This document shows, in pieces, positions 4,489 through 6,351 of a stretch of DNA of 6,351 bases. A program made the translations under genes and the position numbers. How positions within the stretch are numbered: the first letter of the stretch is position 1; the number at the start of each line of letters is the position of its first letter. The DNA is from JBGSOW01 sp041738875 (GTDB lineage: Bacteria > Patescibacteriota > Dojkabacteria > CALFHW01): assembly GCA_041738875.1 (NCBI GenBank), contig JBGSOW010000030.1, positions 1 to 6,351 of the forward strand. The letters are read 5' to 3'. Under the pieces are notes generated by a model, which saw only the letters and a program-made list of their open reading frames with translations, was not told the DNA's origin and made no database searches.

Positions 4489-6351
4489 GCAGTTGCCGAT
4501 ACTATCGGGATTATCTGAATTAAAGTATTCAAAGGCAAATTTATAACGATTGAAAGAATTTTCTACGTATCTGTTTGCTACACCTCTTATTGTATTATCT
4601 GTTCGACCGTACGCACTCCTCTGACAATAGTTTTGGAAGTAGCCGGCCTGTTGATTACAGAAGTAATTGAATGTTGGTTTTGTTGAATTTGCTGAGTTTG
4701 CACAGAATTCTGTATGTATTGCACAGATATTATAGAAAGGTCCGGTCATGAATCTAACGTTTTCAAGGTCTAGTTGCGTCTGTGTATTGGGTATAGTGGA
4801 AGAATATTGTTCTAAATTATAAACTACCCTAATTGCAGCAGCACATAGAGAGTCCCCGACTCTTGCTCTACTGTATTTCTCAGGCTGGTTGGTGATATAA
4901 GAATCTTCCTCTCCCATCACACTTACATCTCGTTCAACACCAATTTCGCTGTTTACTCCGAGTTCGGCAAGGCAAGCGTCCATAAGTCTAGGGTATCTTC
5001 TGGTCATTTCGTCGAAGCTGGATGGCATGAACTGGGCTATACCTCTTCCTTTTCGGTCGTATACTTGCACATCTTCATACAGACCAAGTTGATTTGGGTC
5101 TCCCGAACAAATATCACTGTGCTCGTATAGATTAATACCATTTTCAGTCGTTCCATATGTACGTCCTCTTGTAGAATCTAGAGTTCTCCCCCAATTAACA
5201 TGTGAGTCAGTACATCTAAGCTTGGACTCGTTATAGATCATCGCCCATAACAGTTCCCAAGGTACACCTCTGTTTGCGTCGCCAAATTGCTCAGTATTAA
5301 TCACATTTGTTACTTTCTTCATTAGACACTGTAAATTCCTTTCGCTACCTTCAGAGTAAACACCCGTACTAACTCCCGGCCTACACTGGTCGGGGATGAA
5401 TTGATTAGATTCTATAGAATTTTCAGAAGCAGTTTCTTCAGTTGAGCCTGTAGTGACAGTATTTGCATCGGCATCTTCAGTAGGTACAGGGGATTGATTT
5501 GCAACTATTTCATTTATAGCGGTGCTATTTGATTGGCATGTAAATCCGGTATTGTATTCTGCGACAATTGGGTAGGGGTCCACAAAGCAATTTACGTTTG
5601 TCGATTCTAAGCATCTCAATACTTCGAAATGCAAATGGGTTCCGGTTGAAAACCCTGTATTCCCCATACTTCCAATAAGATCTCCTGCTTTGACTTGTGG
5701 GCCGGTTCGTGAATTAACATTGTCAATGTCCGTAAATTCCATTCTATTTAAATGGGTATATCGAGTGTAAATATTCAACTTTGGGTGCCAGATTAATATG
5801 TTATTCCCATAGCCAGTATTAGCGGTCCTAACTCTTATTACAATACCATCAGCTGCTGCATATATATTTGGATTCGTACCTTTAGGCGAAGCGCCAAGGT
5901 CCAAACCAGTATGAAAATAACAAAGATTATTATCTCTTAGATATTTTAAATATCCTGGGCTCAAACCAGCACTACAATAATTAACTATTGTCTGGTTTCC
6001 AAAACAGTACGATACTCTAATCTGGCTAACATCTAGTGGGGGGATTAGTCCTGTATTGGCAATTGAGCGGTCGTCAGCGCCTACTGCAGGTGCTTGTGAG
6101 ATGATGCATTGGTCAGGTGTTATACTTGGTATGGTTGATTCATTACCTAGGCCGCCATACTTTACACAATCATTCTCAGTTAGTAGCTCTTTCTGGCATA
6201 GGTATTCCTCGAGTGGATCGAGTAGTGTGCCGGTGAAGTCGACGCAGTCTGTATTTTTGGCGGTTTTGATAAGGCTTTCTTTGATTTCAGGGCTACCGGA
6301 AAACGGGGCGTTTGTCATTACAGTTACAAGCTCGTCGATTACCCGGCACTC
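4486..6351 (-). CDS. Cys-rich M23 peptidase plus lysozyme-like cell wall hydrolase, 5'-partial
   Basis: A predicted secreted peptidoglycan hydrolase with two catalytic modules. Numbering is from the ATG at 6318-6316, but the frame stays open for 11 more codons to the window edge and no signal peptide is visible, so that Met is probably internal. The M23 domain (about 130-236, bases 5931-5611) has HTGLD (H136, D140), YTHL (H189) and GNTGFSTGTHLHFEV (219-233, H228 and H230), so the zinc-site and catalytic residues of LytM/lysostaphin-type endopeptidases are present. A Ser/Thr/Glu/Asn-rich linker (about 265-310) leads to a lysozyme/SLT-like domain (about 350-505) with VPWELLWAMIYNESKL (352-367, candidate catalytic E364), GIAQFMPSSF (426-435) and AAAIRVVYNL (493-502). 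A Cys-rich tail (about 525-610) ends on Cys. The visible part has 22 cysteines, counting one in the edge extension. It is coupled to the downstream membrane-protein gene. The N-terminal 130 residues are unrecognised. Confidence 0.88.
   Translation of the reverse strand, partial: ECRVIDELVTVMTNAPFSGSPEIKESLIKTAKNTDCVDFTGTLLDPLEEYLCQKELLTENDCVKYGGLGNESTIPSITPDQCIISQAPAVGADDRSIANTGLIPPLDVSQIRVSYCFGNQTIVNYCSAGLSPGYLKYLRDNNLCYFHTGLDLGASPKGTNPNIYAAADGIVIRVRTANTGYGNNILIWHPKLNIYTRYTHLNRMEFTDIDNVNSRTGPQVKAGDLIGSMGNTGFSTGTHLHFEVLRCLESTNVNCFVDPYPIVAEYNTGFTCQSNSTAINEIVANQSPVPTEDADANTVTTGSTEETASENSIESNQFIPDQCRPGVSTGVYSEGSERNLQCLMKKVTNVINTEQFGDANRGVPWELLWAMIYNESKLRCTDSHVNWGRTLDSTRGRTYGTTENGINLYEHSDICSGDPNQLGLYEDVQVYDRKGRGIAQFMPSSFDEMTRRYPRLMDACLAELGVNSEIGVERDVSVMGEEDSYITNQPEKYSRARVGDSLCAAAIRVVYNLEQYSSTIPNTQTQLDLENVRFMTGPFYNICAIHTEFCANSANSTKPTFNYFCNQQAGYFQNYCQRSAYGRTDNTIRGVANRYVENSFNRYKFAFEYFNSDNPDSIGNC

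Noticed and set aside
3..6351. Alternative genetic code with UGA as Gly, as in Gracilibacteria/SR1
   Set aside because: No TGA stop is used among the six genes, but the long frames also have no internal TGA despite many glycines, so the standard bacterial code explains the data.
1..6351. CRISPR array, insertion sequence or prophage boundary
   Set aside because: No regularly spaced direct repeats, transposase-like frame, long terminal inverted repeats or phage structural genes were found.

Overview
The window looks like a chromosomal segment from an AT-rich, compactly organised, uncultured bacterium. The most likely source is a Candidate Phyla Radiation (Patescibacteria) lineage, but this is an inference. 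It rests on cysteine-rich secreted proteins with Myxococcus-type/DUF4215-like repeats, a cysteine-rich M23 plus lysozyme-like wall hydrolase, four visible gene starts without Shine-Dalgarno sequences, and very short intergenic gaps. No 16S rRNA or other decisive marker is present. The standard bacterial code fits: all six genes end in TAA or TAG, and the long frames contain no internal TGA.

Layout, left to right. (1) Bases 3-773, plus strand: the C-terminal part of a secreted protein whose frame is open at the left edge. It has four 4-Cys repeats, a Pro-Gly linker and an 8-Cys tail. (2) Bases 774-841: a short gap with an imperfect stem-loop, a small dyad and an extended -10 box placed so close to the next ATG that the transcript should be leaderless or nearly so. 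(3) Bases 842-1570, plus: a DUF3800 family protein, a predicted RNase H-like enzyme of unknown function. (4) Bases 1571-1805: 235 bases without a convincing gene, with a possible promoter near the right end. (5) Bases 1806-2303 and 2310-4022, plus: single-stranded DNA-binding protein and bacterial-type prolyl-tRNA synthetase, 6 bases apart and probably co-transcribed. (6) Bases 4023-4066: a tight convergent junction. (7) Bases 4067-4486 and 4486-6351, minus: a small acidic bitopic membrane protein and, upstream of it, a large cysteine-rich protein joining an M23 metallopeptidase to a lysozyme-like domain. The two genes share one base (TAATG), and the large frame is open at the right edge.

The window therefore has a housekeeping core (ssb-proS) flanked by two envelope or extracellular loci, plus one DUF3800 gene with its own promoter. 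The minus-strand pair is the most interesting part. It is an apparent operon that continues beyond the window, in which a dual-activity peptidoglycan hydrolase is translationally coupled to a membrane-anchored acidic protein. This would suit envelope remodelling or assembly of a trans-envelope machine, but the visible sequence does not show which.
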